This document shows, piece by piece, positions 9,112-17,803 of a stretch of DNA of 64,000 nucleotides. A program made the translations under genes and the position numbers. The notes below the pieces were generated by a model. It was not told where the DNA came from and searched no databases. It saw only the letters and a program-made list of their open reading frames with translations. Position 1 is the stretch's first letter. Every line of letters begins with the position of its first letter. The stretch covers positions 434,001 through 498,000 of the forward strand of contig LFCN01000006.1 in the NCBI GenBank assembly GCA_001189075.1, given 5' to 3'. Origin of the DNA: Parcubacteria bacterium C7867-004 (GTDB lineage: Bacteria; Patescibacteria; Paceibacteria; UBA9973; UBA2103).

Positions 9112-9585
9112 ATGAGCTTCGATAAGATTCCTACTGCGCGCCCTACACAGGCAACTGAATCGTTGCGGGAACCTATTCAAGAAGAGCTCGCTGCAAGGCT
9201 CGACGAGGTCGCAAAAATGAACAAGATGTCGCTTGAGGAGCTTCGGAGTGTACGACGCAGGGAAGACAGAGAACTCCAAACGACCTTTTTTGAAGGAACC
9301 ATTGCTGGTGTACGTGTTGTTGCATGGAAAGATAAAGCTCAGACTGCGGCCCCGTGGAGCTCAATAGGAACGAACAGTTATATCTATCGTGCAACGGTGG
9401 ATGGTCTTGAGGTTGCGTCGGATCTCGATAAGCCACAAAAACTCTATTTAAAACTGTTGATTGCTAATAGCGATTATTCCCGCACATATCAAGAGTCCGG
9501 TATACCGATGCCCGAGTCCCCCGACGCAGAAGCCTTGGCTGACCAGGTACTTGCAACTGGTGTTCCAACGGAAGATCCTGAATAG
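9112..9585 (+). CDS. hypothetical protein
   Basis: A 157-aa protein with no family I recognise. The N-terminal third is charged and helical (LREPIQEELAARLDEVAKM, then LEELRSVRRREDRELQ). The middle has alternating beta-like segments (GVRVVAWKDK, SYIYRATVDGLEV), and the tail is acidic. No signal peptide or membrane segment is visible. A TATACT box lies about 40 nt upstream. It marks the return to resident composition after the AT-rich CHAT island. Confidence 0.65.
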   Translation: MSFDKIPTARPTQATESLREPIQEELAARLDEVAKMNKMSLEELRSVRRREDRELQTTFFEGTIAGVRVVAWKDKAQTAAPWSSIGTNSYIYRATVDGLEVASDLDKPQKLYLKLLIANSDYSRTYQESGIPMPESPDAEALADQVLATGVPTEDPE

Positions 9586-9611
9586 GCTTTTCGTATGCAA
9601 CCGGGCTTTCT

Positions 9612-10190
9612 ATGACCAACCGACCGCCAAGCCGCCAACCTATGCCGACTGATGCCGTACAAGTGTTCAAGGGCATCCTTTTTGACGTCTATCAATGGCA
9701 GCAGGAGCTGTTCGATGGCTCGTTCGCTACCTTCGAGAAGCTCAGCCGGAACGATTCGGCGGTTATTATCCCGATACTCCCGAACGGCAAGCTGTTGCTT
9801 GCGTATGATGAGCAGCCGGGACGCGACCCAGTGATAACGTTCCCGGGCGGCCAGGGAGAGGAAGGCGAGAGTTCGGAAGTAATGGCTCGTCGCGAACTGC
9901 TTGAAGAGACCGGATATGAGGCGGACGAACTCATACTGCTTCGTGCCAGCCAGCCTTCCTCGAAGATAGACTGGGCGATCTATACCTTCATCGCTCGCGG
10001 TCTCCGGAAAGTGCAGGAAGCAGAGCTAGACGCCGGGGAGCGCATTACGCTGCGCGAGGTGACGCTCGACGAGCTCATCGACATGGCCGAGGATCCTCTG
10101 TTCCAGAACCGGGAACTCGTTATCGACCTGGTGAAGGCGAGGTATGATACAGAGGCACGCGCTTCCCTCGAGAAGCTTTTATTCGGCTAG
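9612..10190 (+). CDS. NUDIX hydrolase, ADP-ribose pyrophosphatase-like
   Basis: A 192-aa hydrolase of nucleoside diphosphates linked to another moiety. The full Nudix box Gx5Ex7REUxEExGU is present, starting at the second G of FPGGQGEEGE and running through REL-LEETGY. Overall layout resembles ADP-ribose pyrophosphatases. An internal ATG 30 nt downstream (MPTDAVQVF) is an alternative start. It runs into the DUF2177 gene with a 9-nt gap. Confidence 0.88.
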   Translation: MTNRPPSRQPMPTDAVQVFKGILFDVYQWQQELFDGSFATFEKLSRNDSAVIIPILPNGKLLLAYDEQPGRDPVITFPGGQGEEGESSEVMARRELLEETGYEADELILLRASQPSSKIDWAIYTFIARGLRKVQEAELDAGERITLREVTLDELIDMAEDPLFQNRELVIDLVKARYDTEARASLEKLLFG

Positions 10191-10199
10191 GCATATCCC

Positions 10200-10607
10200 A
10201 TGAAGAATCTCACGCTCGCGGCTATTTCAATCCCGGTGCTCCTCGTACTCGATCTGCTCTGGATCGGCGTTATTGCCGCAGGTTTTTACAAGGCCGAGCT
10301 CGGTCCTCTGCTACGCCCAGACATCGTCTGGCAGGCGGCGGTCTTGTTCTATGTGATCTATGCGTTCGGACTCGCCTTCTTCGTTGTGCGACCGGCACTC
10401 GAGAGCGGCCAGGCATTCAAGCGCACGGCGCTCGCGGGCGCGTTCTTTGGCCTCGTTGCCTTCGCGACCTGTGACCTCACCAATCTCGCCACCATCGCGG
10501 GCTGGTCCACGCTCGAGACCTTCGTCGACATGGGGTGGGGCGTGATAGCGACCACCATCGCAACTACGGTCTCGTATTTTGCAGGAAAGAAGCTTCTTGG
10601 CTACTAA
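10200..10607 (+). CDS. DUF2177 family membrane protein
   Basis: A 135-aa integral membrane protein with four predicted hydrophobic segments and the DUF2177 pattern (LDLLWIGVIAAGFY near the N-terminus, ATCDLTNLATIAGW in the third segment). Its function is unknown in the literature I can recall. It sits between a Nudix hydrolase and TspO, only 4 nt before the TspO start. Confidence 0.8.
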   Translation: MKNLTLAAISIPVLLVLDLLWIGVIAAGFYKAELGPLLRPDIVWQAAVLFYVIYAFGLAFFVVRPALESGQAFKRTALAGAFFGLVAFATCDLTNLATIAGWSTLETFVDMGWGVIATTIATTVSYFAGKKLLGY

Positions 10608-10611
10608 TCGT

Positions 10612-11082
10612 ATGCGTCTGCGCTCATTCTTGGCGCTCGTTGGATTCGTCGGGGTATCTCTTGCTGCCGGTTTCCTCGGATCAATGGCGGTTGTGGGCAG
10701 TGTGAACGGCTGGTACGCAACGCTTATAGCACCGGCTTGGACACCGCCGAACGCGGTCTTCGGACCAGTGTGGACGATCCTGTACGTTCTTATGGGTAGC
10801 GCGGCATACCTCGTCTCGCGCTCGCCAAGAATAGGCAAGGTCTTCGCTATCTGGCTTTTCCTTGCGCACCTCCTCTTGAACGCGTTCTGGAGCATCGCGT
10901 TTTTCGGCATGCACGAGATTTTGCTCTCGTTGGTTGTTATCGTCCTACTGCTCTCGATTGTAATCGTGTTAGCAGCTTTGTTTTATAGATATTCAAGAAC
11001 TGCGGGGTATCTCATGATTCCGTACGTGCTCTGGGTGGCCTACGCAACGACGCTCAATATCGGCTTTCTCGTTTTGAATTAA
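10612..11082 (+). CDS. tspO: TspO/MBR family protein
   Basis: A 156-aa membrane protein of the tryptophan-rich sensory/translocator family, which binds porphyrins and related ligands. Five hydrophobic segments are visible, with the family signature APAWTPPNAVFGPVWTILY in the first loop and helix 2. I use the ATG at 10612; the frame opens earlier at 10579 inside DUF2177. What a host-dependent, heme-poor cell would do with TspO is unclear. Confidence 0.88.
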   Translation: MRLRSFLALVGFVGVSLAAGFLGSMAVVGSVNGWYATLIAPAWTPPNAVFGPVWTILYVLMGSAAYLVSRSPRIGKVFAIWLFLAHLLLNAFWSIAFFGMHEILLSLVVIVLLLSIVIVLAALFYRYSRTAGYLMIPYVLWVAYATTLNIGFLVLN

Positions 11083-11095
11083 GTGCCGCGCCGCG

Positions 11096-11104
11096 TGCTA
11101 TCAT
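11096..11104 (+). promoter_or_regulatory. extended -10 promoter of the aminotransferase gene
   Basis: TGCTATCAT, ending 10 nt before the ATG at 11115. Confidence 0.45.
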
Positions 11105-11114
11105 CGCCATACCT

Positions 11115-12413
11115 ATGCGCACCGATATCGTCCATCCGGGAGCTGATAAGCTCCGCTACGAGATCCGGCGCATCGTCGAGGTAGCTAAATCCGTACAGGC
11201 GCTCGGCACCCCGATTATCTGGGAGAATATCGGCGACCCGGTAGCAAAAGGCGAGCAGGTGCCGGAATGGATAAAGGAGTACGTGAAGAACGCAGCGAGC
11301 GAGAACGCTTCGTTCGGCTACTCACCGACGCAGGGTCTCGACGTCGCACGCGACTACATCCGCGATGAGCGGAACCTTGAAGACGGTATCAACATAACTT
11401 CTGACGACATCCTCTTCTTCAACGGCCTCGGGGACGCTATCTCGACGCTCTACGGGAACCTGCACCCAAAAGCGCGCGTTATAGGACCGAATCCGGCGTA
11501 CCCCACGCATTCCTCAGCCGAAGCCGCGCATGCGGACTCCGCACATATCACGTACAAACTAGATCCGGCAAACGGCTGGAAACCGGACCTAGAGGATCTA
11601 CGCACAAAGATAGAGGCGAACCCTGACATTGCCGGCATCCTCATCATCAATCCGGATAACCCGACCGGTTTCGTGTATCCGGAAGAAACGCTGCGCGAGA
11701 TGGTCGCAATCGCGAAGGAGCACAACCTCTTCATGATCTCGGATGAGATCTACTCGAACCTCGCATACGCCGGGAGCGGCATGAAGAAACTCGCCTCCGT
11801 TATCGGAGACGTTCCCGGTATCGCCATGCGCGGCATCTCGAAGGAGTTTCCGTGGCCGGGCGCACGCTGCGGCTGGGTGGAGTTCTATAACCGGGACAAG
11901 GACGACTCGTTCGACCGGTACGCCCGCTCTCTGCTCGATTCGAAGATGCTCGAGGTCTGCTCGACTACGCTTCCTCAGGCGGTCCTGCCGAGGGTAATGG
12001 GGGATTCGAGATACTATCCGTACCTCGACGATCGGGTCGCAAACTATGCCCGGAAGTCTGCAAAGGCGGTTGAGATACTCTCATCCATTCCTGAACTTGT
12101 CATTCATCCAGCACAGGGTGCCTTCTATATGACTGCAGTCTTCGCAGAAGGATCACTTACCGATACTCAGACACTTTCCGTTACTCCCGAAGCAGAAGCG
12201 GTTATCAATCCGCATCTAGCGGATGCGAGACCGGATCAGCGCTTCGTGTACTACCTCCTTGCCTCAACGGGAATCTGCATAGTCCCGCTTTCGCTCGGGT
12301 TCAATTCGGATCTGAACGGTTTCCGCTTCACGCTCCTGGAGTCGGATGAAGGGAAGTTCGAACAGATCGTATCGACGATCAGAGATTCTATCCAGACGTA
12401 TCTCGCCTCATAG
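11115..12413 (+). CDS. pyridoxal-phosphate aminotransferase, class I/II
   Basis: A fold-type I PLP enzyme of 432 aa related to aspartate/alanine aminotransferases. Recognisable parts are the cofactor-site segment around LFFNGLGDAIST, NPDNPTGFVY for substrate and PLP contacts, SDEIYSNLAY, and the Schiff-base lysine in ISKEFPWPGAR with the conserved Arg just after it. The exact substrate cannot be read from sequence. It is a single-gene unit closed by a strong terminator shared with the convergent mltG. Confidence 0.87.
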   Translation: MRTDIVHPGADKLRYEIRRIVEVAKSVQALGTPIIWENIGDPVAKGEQVPEWIKEYVKNAASENASFGYSPTQGLDVARDYIRDERNLEDGINITSDDILFFNGLGDAISTLYGNLHPKARVIGPNPAYPTHSSAEAAHADSAHITYKLDPANGWKPDLEDLRTKIEANPDIAGILIINPDNPTGFVYPEETLREMVAIAKEHNLFMISDEIYSNLAYAGSGMKKLASVIGDVPGIAMRGISKEFPWPGARCGWVEFYNRDKDDSFDRYARSLLDSKMLEVCSTTLPQAVLPRVMGDSRYYPYLDDRVANYARKSAKAVEILSSIPELVIHPAQGAFYMTAVFAEGSLTDTQTLSVTPEAEAVINPHLADARPDQRFVYYLLASTGICIVPLSLGFNSDLNGFRFTLLESDEGKFEQIVSTIRDSIQTYLAS

Positions 12414-12415
12414 AA

Positions 12416-12435
12416 AAACCGCCTGAAGGCGGTTT
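12416..12435. terminator. bidirectional terminator between aminotransferase and mltG
   Basis: AAACCGCC, loop TGAA, GGCGGTTT, with T-rich sequence on both strands. It serves both convergent genes. Confidence 0.85.
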
Positions 12436-12437
12436 CT

Positions 12438-13511
12438 TTATTTGCCCTGCCCGTAGTACTTCTTTAGAAGTCGTACGTGCTCTTTGTAGTTCTCGGTGCA
12501 GTGCATCTCTCCATACTTGTCATGGAAATAGAAGAGGCAATCGGTCTTCTTCGGATTGAGCGCAGCGAGAACCGCTGCGGTTGAAGGATTTGAGATAGGG
12601 CCCGGAGGAAGACCTCCGTATTTGTATGTGTTGTATTCGGACTTCACGTACTTGTCGTTCGGCACCACCTTCGGCCACCATGAACCCGTCTTTGATTTCG
12701 TTGCCTTTGCGTACTGGAGTGTCGCATCGATCTGCAGGTTCATGCCTGCCCAAAGCCTGTTCCAGATGATGCCGGAGATAAGGCGCATCTCGGCTGGATC
12801 GCGGGTTTCGCGCTCGAGCATGGAGGCGATAGTAAGCATCTCTTCTACCGGAACGAGCTCTTCGGTGGTAGTGCTGTAGCGGGCAAGGATGTCCTTCTTG
12901 AAGCGATCGGAGAGGAGTTCCTGCACGTAGGTAGCGTTCGCCGCTCCGCTAACCATGTAGGTACCCGGTACGAATTCCCCTTCAGAGAGCTCGGGCTCTT
13001 CGGTGTGCACTTGCTTAAGGAATTCCGCCTGTTCCTTAGCGCTCCAGCCGAGTTCCTGTCCAAATACGTAGGCTACTTCTTCTTCCCGGTATCCGGGCTT
13101 TATCTCTACGAACGCGATACTGCTTCCCGCGATCTGCTGATAGCCGGGAACGGAGACGATGAGATTGGCGAGCCAGGAGAACGCGCCTCCCACGAAGCCG
13201 AGTGCCGCTGCGCGCTCGCCATGGGTCTCCTCGAGGAGTGCCTCGACGGTAGGGTCTTCGGTTATGACCTCGTTGATGGGATCAACCGTAACAGGAAACG
13301 GATCCTTCGGCGGCTCAGCAATGGCGAGCTTGAGATCGGTCGCAAGCACGGTAGGAATGGAGAAGACACCGACACCGACGATCAGGAAGGTGAGGAGGGC
13401 AGGCGCGAGCGAGGCGAGTGGCGCAACAAAGTTTCGGCGCCGCTTGGGCGTCGAGAACTTGTGGGGCATAAGCGGTCGGAAGTTTCCGGGCACTTGATGC
13501 ATTGTATCCAT
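12438..13511 (-). CDS. mltG: endolytic murein transglycosylase MltG (YceG-like)
   Basis: Membrane-anchored lytic transglycosylase that cuts nascent glycan strands. It has a cytoplasmic basic stretch (KRRRNF), one N-terminal membrane helix, a LysM-like region, and the YceG core with the catalytic Glu in ASMLERET, then NRLWAGMNLQIDATLQY and LPPGPISNPS. I take the ATG at 13511 (357 aa); the frame continues to a GTG at 13544. It is divergent from the coiled-coil gene. Confidence 0.9.
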   Translation of the reverse strand: MDTMHQVPGNFRPLMPHKFSTPKRRRNFVAPLASLAPALLTFLIVGVGVFSIPTVLATDLKLAIAEPPKDPFPVTVDPINEVITEDPTVEALLEETHGERAAALGFVGGAFSWLANLIVSVPGYQQIAGSSIAFVEIKPGYREEEVAYVFGQELGWSAKEQAEFLKQVHTEEPELSEGEFVPGTYMVSGAANATYVQELLSDRFKKDILARYSTTTEELVPVEEMLTIASMLERETRDPAEMRLISGIIWNRLWAGMNLQIDATLQYAKATKSKTGSWWPKVVPNDKYVKSEYNTYKYGGLPPGPISNPSTAAVLAALNPKKTDCLFYFHDKYGEMHCTENYKEHVRLLKKYYGQGK

Positions 13512-13591
13512 GATTTCTTCCGGCGGAAACCCTCGGTTGCGCACAACGATGAATGGACAGGCAGCAACCGACAGTGCTACGGTTCGAGGAT

Positions 13592-14128
13592 ATGAAGGAC
13601 TCCATCCAGAAAGAACCTACCGGAGTCGAGCGCATCGTCGCTTCAATTGGCTCGGTAGGCTCCCTCGTCGTGCACACGCTCGCGTTCGCACTCTTCTTCA
13701 TGCTGTCGCTCTTCGGGGTCATCTCCTGGGAGACGATGCTCCTGGTACTTACGACTCTGGTCTCGCTCGAGGCCATCTATCTTGCGATCTTCATCCAGAT
13801 AACCGTTAACCGGCACACGCAGTCCCTCAAAGAGGTCGAGGAAGACATCGACGAGATTCAGGAGGACGTCGAGGAACTCGGCGAGGACATGGAGGATATC
13901 CAGGAAGATCTGGAGGAGATATCCGAGGACATCGAGGAGATTTCGGAGGATATCGATGAGATTCAAGAGGACGTCGAGGAGCTGAACGAGGAGGAGGGAG
14001 ACGCTCCTACGGCAAAGACCGAAAAGCCGAAGAAAAAGGAGATGACCCAAGCTGATGCGCTCGAACAGCTGACGAAAGATGTCGCGCGCGTGCTCAAGGA
14101 CCTTGAGGAGCTGAAGAAGTCGAAGTAG
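13592..14128 (+). CDS. DUF1003-like membrane protein with acidic heptad coiled coil
   Basis: The N-terminal half has two hydrophobic segments matching the DUF1003 pattern (GSVGSLVVHTLAFALFF, then LVLTTLVSLEAIYLAIFIQI). It is followed by seven successive heptads of the form E-D-h-x-E-h-x, a strongly acidic coiled coil, and a lysine-rich tail. I choose the ATG at 13592 (178 aa) because a TGCTACGGT box lies 8 nt upstream; 13553 is an in-frame alternative. The protein would sit in the membrane with a long charged cytoplasmic rod. Function unknown. Confidence 0.7.
   Translation: MKDSIQKEPTGVERIVASIGSVGSLVVHTLAFALFFMLSLFGVISWETMLLVLTTLVSLEAIYLAIFIQITVNRHTQSLKEVEEDIDEIQEDVEELGEDMEDIQEDLEEISEDIEEISEDIDEIQEDVEELNEEEGDAPTAKTEKPKKKEMTQADALEQLTKDVARVLKDLEELKKSK
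13841..13987 (+). repeat. seven tandem 21-bp units encoding acidic heptads
   Basis: Seven consecutive 21-bp units encode EDIDEIQ, EDVEELG, EDMEDIQ, EDLEEIS, EDIEEIS, EDIDEIQ and EDVEELN. Units 1 and 6 encode the same peptide, and units 2 and 7 nearly the same, with different codons. This indicates an old or selected repeat rather than a fresh duplication. Confidence 0.85.
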
Positions 14129-14140
14129 AGTGAGGGAATC

Positions 14141-14211
14141 GGGCCTATAGTGAAGCGGTATCACGCATCCATGGCATGGATGAAGTCGGGGTTCGACTCC
14201 CCGTAGGTCCA
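14141..14211 (+). tRNA. tRNA-Ala (anticodon GGC)
   Basis: Acceptor GGGCCTA/TAGGTCC again with G3-U70. The D stem is GTGA/TCAC, the anticodon stem CATCC/GGATG encloses ATGGCAT (anticodon GGC), and the T arm is CGGGG-TTCGACT-CCCCG. CCA is not encoded. No -10 box is obvious just upstream, so it may be read together with the coiled-coil gene that ends 12 nt before it. Confidence 0.93.
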
Positions 14212-14248
14212 CTTTGTTTATTAAGTAGCTGTTTGCTAGACTGGCTAT

Positions 14249-15091
14249 ATGACAGGGGTACTGGCCCAGGCAGGGTCTTTTTTCAATATGCTGTTCAGCG
14301 TGCCGGTGGCGTATGCTGCCGAGGAGGCGGCTGGCGAGCACGCAAGCGGCATTCATGTCGTCCTTAAAGCCGAGGAGATCGGGAGCCTTTTCGGTTTCCC
14401 TATCACCAACTCGCTCCTGATGACGTGGATTGTCGTCGCGCTCCTTATCGGCTTCGCGGTCCTGTTCCGTCGGAAAATAGCGCTGGTGCCAGGAAAGCTC
14501 CAGGCAGGTATCGAGATGCTCTTCGAAGGAGTGCTCAATTACATGAGCGAGACGCTCGAGGACGAGAAGCTTGCACGCAAGTTCTTCCCGCTCATCATGA
14601 CGATCTTTCTCTTCGTCCTCATTGCCAACGAGCTCGCATTCCTTCCGGGTGTGGGATCGATTCTCATTGAGCATATGGGGGAATCGGTACCGTTCCTTAG
14701 GGCGCCTGCAGCTGACCTGAACCTCACGCTCGCGCTTGCCATTATCTCGTTCCTCGTGATCGAGATAACCGGCGTCGTGGTCCTCGGATTCTTCAAATAC
14801 GCCGGGAAATATGTTAATTTCAGTTCACCGGTCAACTTCGTTGTAGGCATCATCGAGCTGCTCTCGAACGTCGGGCGCCTCATCTCGTTCTCGTTCCGTC
14901 TCTTCGGAAACGTCTTCGCGGGCGAGGTCATGATAGCGGTGGCGGTATTCTTCGTAGCATATCTGCTGCCGGTGCCACTCATGGCGTTTGAGGTGTTCGT
15001 GGGCTTCATTCAGGCAGTCGTGTTCTCGATGCTCACGCTGTTCTTCATCAAGTTGTCGATCATGGACCCGCACGGGGACGAGGCGCACTAG
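14249..15091 (+). CDS. atpB: F1Fo ATP synthase subunit a
   Basis: Membrane subunit that forms the proton half-channels beside the c ring. It has an N-terminal hydrophobic segment, about five further membrane helices, and the essential Arg in SFSFRLFGNVFAGE. The last helix and tail are IQAVVFSMLTLFFI. Length (280 aa) is normal. A TGCTAGACT box ends 6 nt before the ATG, marking the operon start. First gene of atpBEFHAGDC; there is no atpI upstream. Confidence 0.95.
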   Translation: MTGVLAQAGSFFNMLFSVPVAYAAEEAAGEHASGIHVVLKAEEIGSLFGFPITNSLLMTWIVVALLIGFAVLFRRKIALVPGKLQAGIEMLFEGVLNYMSETLEDEKLARKFFPLIMTIFLFVLIANELAFLPGVGSILIEHMGESVPFLRAPAADLNLTLALAIISFLVIEITGVVVLGFFKYAGKYVNFSSPVNFVVGIIELLSNVGRLISFSFRLFGNVFAGEVMIAVAVFFVAYLLPVPLMAFEVFVGFIQAVVFSMLTLFFIKLSIMDPHGDEAH

Positions 15092-15145
15092 CGCCGGTCT
15101 CGATGCGGCTCCGGGATGGAGCATTAATCAGGTAACAGCAGAACT

Positions 15146-15376
15146 ATGGAATCAGAAGGAGCACAGCTCATTGCTATGGCGATCGCAGCCGGTCTCGGCG
15201 TGCTTGGTCCTGGCATCGGCATCGGACTTATCGGAGGCAAGGCTATGGAGGCTATCGGTCGCAATCCAGAGGCGTCAGGCAAGGTCGTTTCGAACATGAT
15301 CCTCGCGATCGTGTTCGCCGAGGCGCTTGGTATCCTCGCGCTCGTGGTCTCGTTCATCATCCGCTTCGTCGGATAA
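15146..15376 (+). CDS. atpE: F1Fo ATP synthase subunit c
   Basis: A 76-aa two-helix hairpin of the rotor ring. Helix 1 has the glycine motif GPGIGIGLIG, the polar loop is R39-N40-P41, and the ion-binding carboxylate is E59 in VFAEALGIL. The residue after E59 is Ala rather than the Ser/Thr seen in sodium-binding rings, so proton coupling is more likely. Confidence 0.96.
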   Translation: MESEGAQLIAMAIAAGLGVLGPGIGIGLIGGKAMEAIGRNPEASGKVVSNMILAIVFAEALGILALVVSFIIRFVG

Positions 15377-15437
15377 GGCGCTTGGCATCAGCGCTCGACG
15401 CTGATCCAACCGCTGTACCAGCCTCTTAGTACTCATC

Positions 15438-15881
15438 ATGGAACAACTCTTCGACGCATTCGGCATAGACGGGAAGCTGCTCATCGCGCAGCTGATCAAT
15501 TTCGGCGTGCTCTTCGTCGCGCTTACCTGGCTTCTCTACAAGCCGGTTATGAAGACGCTGGACGAGCGCCGGGAGAAGATCGCCAAAGGCGTCGAAGACG
15601 CTGAGCTCGCTACCGCAAAGCTCGAAGGCGCTGATGAGGAGGTGTCTCGTCGTGTACAGGGTGCGGAAACGGAAGCTGAAGGCATCGTTGCTTCGGCTCG
15701 CGACGCGGCAAACACGGAGAAGGCACGCATCATGAAGGAGGCTGACGCTCGAGCCGCACAGATCGCCGTTGATGCTGATCTGCGCGCTAAGGAAGCGGCC
15801 GCACAGGCGCTCAAAGAGAGCGAGAAGGAAGTAGCACGTCTTGCGGTACTCGCTGCTGAGAAGGTGCTCCGCAAATCATAA
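15438..15881 (+). CDS. atpF: F1Fo ATP synthase subunit b
   Basis: Peripheral-stalk subunit of 147 aa. One N-terminal membrane helix (LINFGVLFVALTWLLY) is followed by a long alanine- and charge-rich helix suited to the b dimer. The stop overlaps the atpH start by one base (TAATG). One b-type gene only, so the stalk is probably a homodimer. Confidence 0.93.
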   Translation: MEQLFDAFGIDGKLLIAQLINFGVLFVALTWLLYKPVMKTLDERREKIAKGVEDAELATAKLEGADEEVSRRVQGAETEAEGIVASARDAANTEKARIMKEADARAAQIAVDADLRAKEAAAQALKESEKEVARLAVLAAEKVLRKS

Positions 15882-16246
15882 TGGAACGCGAGTACGCACA
15901 AGCTCTGAGAGAAATGGTTGCCGGTGGCACCGATGAGGCTGCTATCGTCGACGGTCTTGTAAAACACCTCAAGCTTGAAGGGCGTCTGAAGCTTCTGCCC
16001 GGTATCCTCCGGGAACTCAAGGGACTGCAGGCTCGAGCGGAAGCGCAGGCACCTCGCGTTGAGGTAGCAAGCGAAGAGGAAGCGAAAGACGCGCTCACGA
16101 GCGCGAAAGAAGAGGGAATCGACGCCCGCGAAGCCACTATCAATCCATCCCTGATACGTGGATGGCGAGCGCAGGAGAACGGAACGCTCATCGACCGTTC
16201 GGCGAAGAAAGCATTAGTAGACCTTTATCAGAAGATCACGAACTAG
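15881..16246 (+). CDS. atpH: F1Fo ATP synthase subunit delta, short form
   Basis: Position and the C-terminal segment NPSLIRGWRAQENG..ID.S identify the OSCP/delta subunit that links F1 to the b stalk. At 121 aa it is much shorter than the usual ~175-180 aa. Most of the N-terminal helical bundle that normally binds the alpha subunits seems reduced. Overlap with atpF and the 3-nt gap to atpA show it is translated as part of the operon. Confidence 0.85.
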   Translation: MEREYAQALREMVAGGTDEAAIVDGLVKHLKLEGRLKLLPGILRELKGLQARAEAQAPRVEVASEEEAKDALTSAKEEGIDAREATINPSLIRGWRAQENGTLIDRSAKKALVDLYQKITN

Positions 16247-16249
16247 GTT

Positions 16250-17797
16250 ATGGAAAGCATCATCAAGCGCATCGAGAACGAGATCAAGAATCTCCAACCC
16301 GAGGGAGGAAAGGAAGAGACGGGAACCGTTCGCGCAACCGGAGACGGTATCGCGGAGATAGACGGGCTCGAGAACGCCATCATGACGGAGATGGTGCTCT
16401 TCGATCCGACGTTCGACCGAACGCTTGAAGCGGCGCTCAAGGATGCTGATCCTATCTATGGTCTCGTGCTCAACCTCGAGGAAGACGGTGTTCGTGCCGT
16501 TATTCTTGGGGATTCTTCGCGCGTCTACGAAGGCATGCTCGTGCGCCGTGTTGGCCGCCTCCTTTCCATACCGGTAGGTGACTCGCTCGTTGGGCGCGTA
16601 GTTAACCCGCTCGGTGAAGCAGTAGACGGCAAGGGCCCTACGGGAGCGAAAGAGTATCGCCCTATCGAGCGCATCGCGTACGGCGTGATGGACCGCTCTC
16701 CGGTTAACACGCCGCTTCACACCGGTATAAAGGCGATCGACGCGATGACCCCGATCGGTCGTGGTCAGCGCCAGCTCATCATCGGTGACCGCGGCACCGG
16801 AAAGACCACCGTTGCTATCGATACTATCCTCAACCAGAAGTCAGAGGCCGAGGCTACTCGTCCAATCTGCATCTACGTGGCTATCGGCCAGAAGGAATCG
16901 AAGACGGCGAAGATCGTCGCACAGCTCGCTGACGCTGGCGCGATGGACTACACCATCGTGGTTACCGCACCGGCTTCAAGTCCTGCTGCGTACCAGTTCC
17001 TCGCCCCGTTCGCAGGAGCTGCTATCGCTGAGCACTTCATGGAGCAGGGCAAGGATGCGCTTGTGGTCTATGATGACCTCTCGAAGCAGGCGGTCGCGTA
17101 CCGCCAGATGTCGCTTCTCCTCAGGCGTCCACCAGGTCGAGAAGCGTACCCGGGAGACGTGTTCTATTTGCACTCCCGTCTTCTTGAGCGTGCCGCGAAG
17201 CTCTCGAAAGAGAAGGGCGGTGGATCTATAACCGCACTTCCTATCATCGAGACGCAGGAGAACGATATCTCGGCGTACATCCCGACGAACGTGATCTCCA
17301 TCACGGACGGACAGATCTTTCTCGAGGCCGATCTCTTCAACAAGGGACTTCGCCCGGCTATCAACGTGGGTGTTTCCGTCTCGCGCGTGGGTTCCGCTGC
17401 GCAGACCAAGGCCATGAAGAAGGTGTCGGGCAAGATTAAGCTCGAACTTGCGCAGTTCCGCGAGCTCGAGGCATTCATGCAATTCTCGTCTGATCTCGAT
17501 GCGAACACGAAGAAGCAAATCGACGCAGGTCAGCGCATGACGGAGATGCTCAAGCAGCCTAATGGCAAGCCGCTCGCGTTCGAGATGGAGGCAGCCGTCA
17601 TCTTCGCTGCGGTGAATGGGTACTTCGACGGCTTCGCGCCGCTTGAGACCTCCGCTGCGGAGGCAAAGCTCCAGGATTTCCTCAATCGCGAGGCAGTAGG
17701 CGTACTCGCAAGCATTCGCACTACCCGCGAGATCGGCGAAGCAACCGAGAAGGATCTCCGTGCGGTGTTAGAGAAGTTCGTAACGAACGCCGGATAA
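16250..17797 (+). CDS. atpA: F1Fo ATP synthase subunit alpha
   Basis: Non-catalytic nucleotide-binding subunit of F1, 515 aa, full length. The P loop GDRGTGKT, VAIGQKESK and PGREAYPGDVFYLHSRLLERA are typical. It forms the hexamer with beta. Lies 3 nt after atpH and 6 nt before atpG. Confidence 0.97.
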   Translation: MESIIKRIENEIKNLQPEGGKEETGTVRATGDGIAEIDGLENAIMTEMVLFDPTFDRTLEAALKDADPIYGLVLNLEEDGVRAVILGDSSRVYEGMLVRRVGRLLSIPVGDSLVGRVVNPLGEAVDGKGPTGAKEYRPIERIAYGVMDRSPVNTPLHTGIKAIDAMTPIGRGQRQLIIGDRGTGKTTVAIDTILNQKSEAEATRPICIYVAIGQKESKTAKIVAQLADAGAMDYTIVVTAPASSPAAYQFLAPFAGAAIAEHFMEQGKDALVVYDDLSKQAVAYRQMSLLLRRPPGREAYPGDVFYLHSRLLERAAKLSKEKGGGSITALPIIETQENDISAYIPTNVISITDGQIFLEADLFNKGLRPAINVGVSVSRVGSAAQTKAMKKVSGKIKLELAQFRELEAFMQFSSDLDANTKKQIDAGQRMTEMLKQPNGKPLAFEMEAAVIFAAVNGYFDGFAPLETSAAEAKLQDFLNREAVGVLASIRTTREIGEATEKDLRAVLEKFVTNAG

Positions 17798-17803
17798 CGA
17801 CCC

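Noticed and set aside
13643..14674. A 343-codon minus-strand frame spanning the coiled-coil gene, tRNA-Ala and atpB
   Set aside because: It crosses a tRNA gene and two well-supported genes, and its Leu-rich sequence is the reverse reading of the Glu/Asp heptads.
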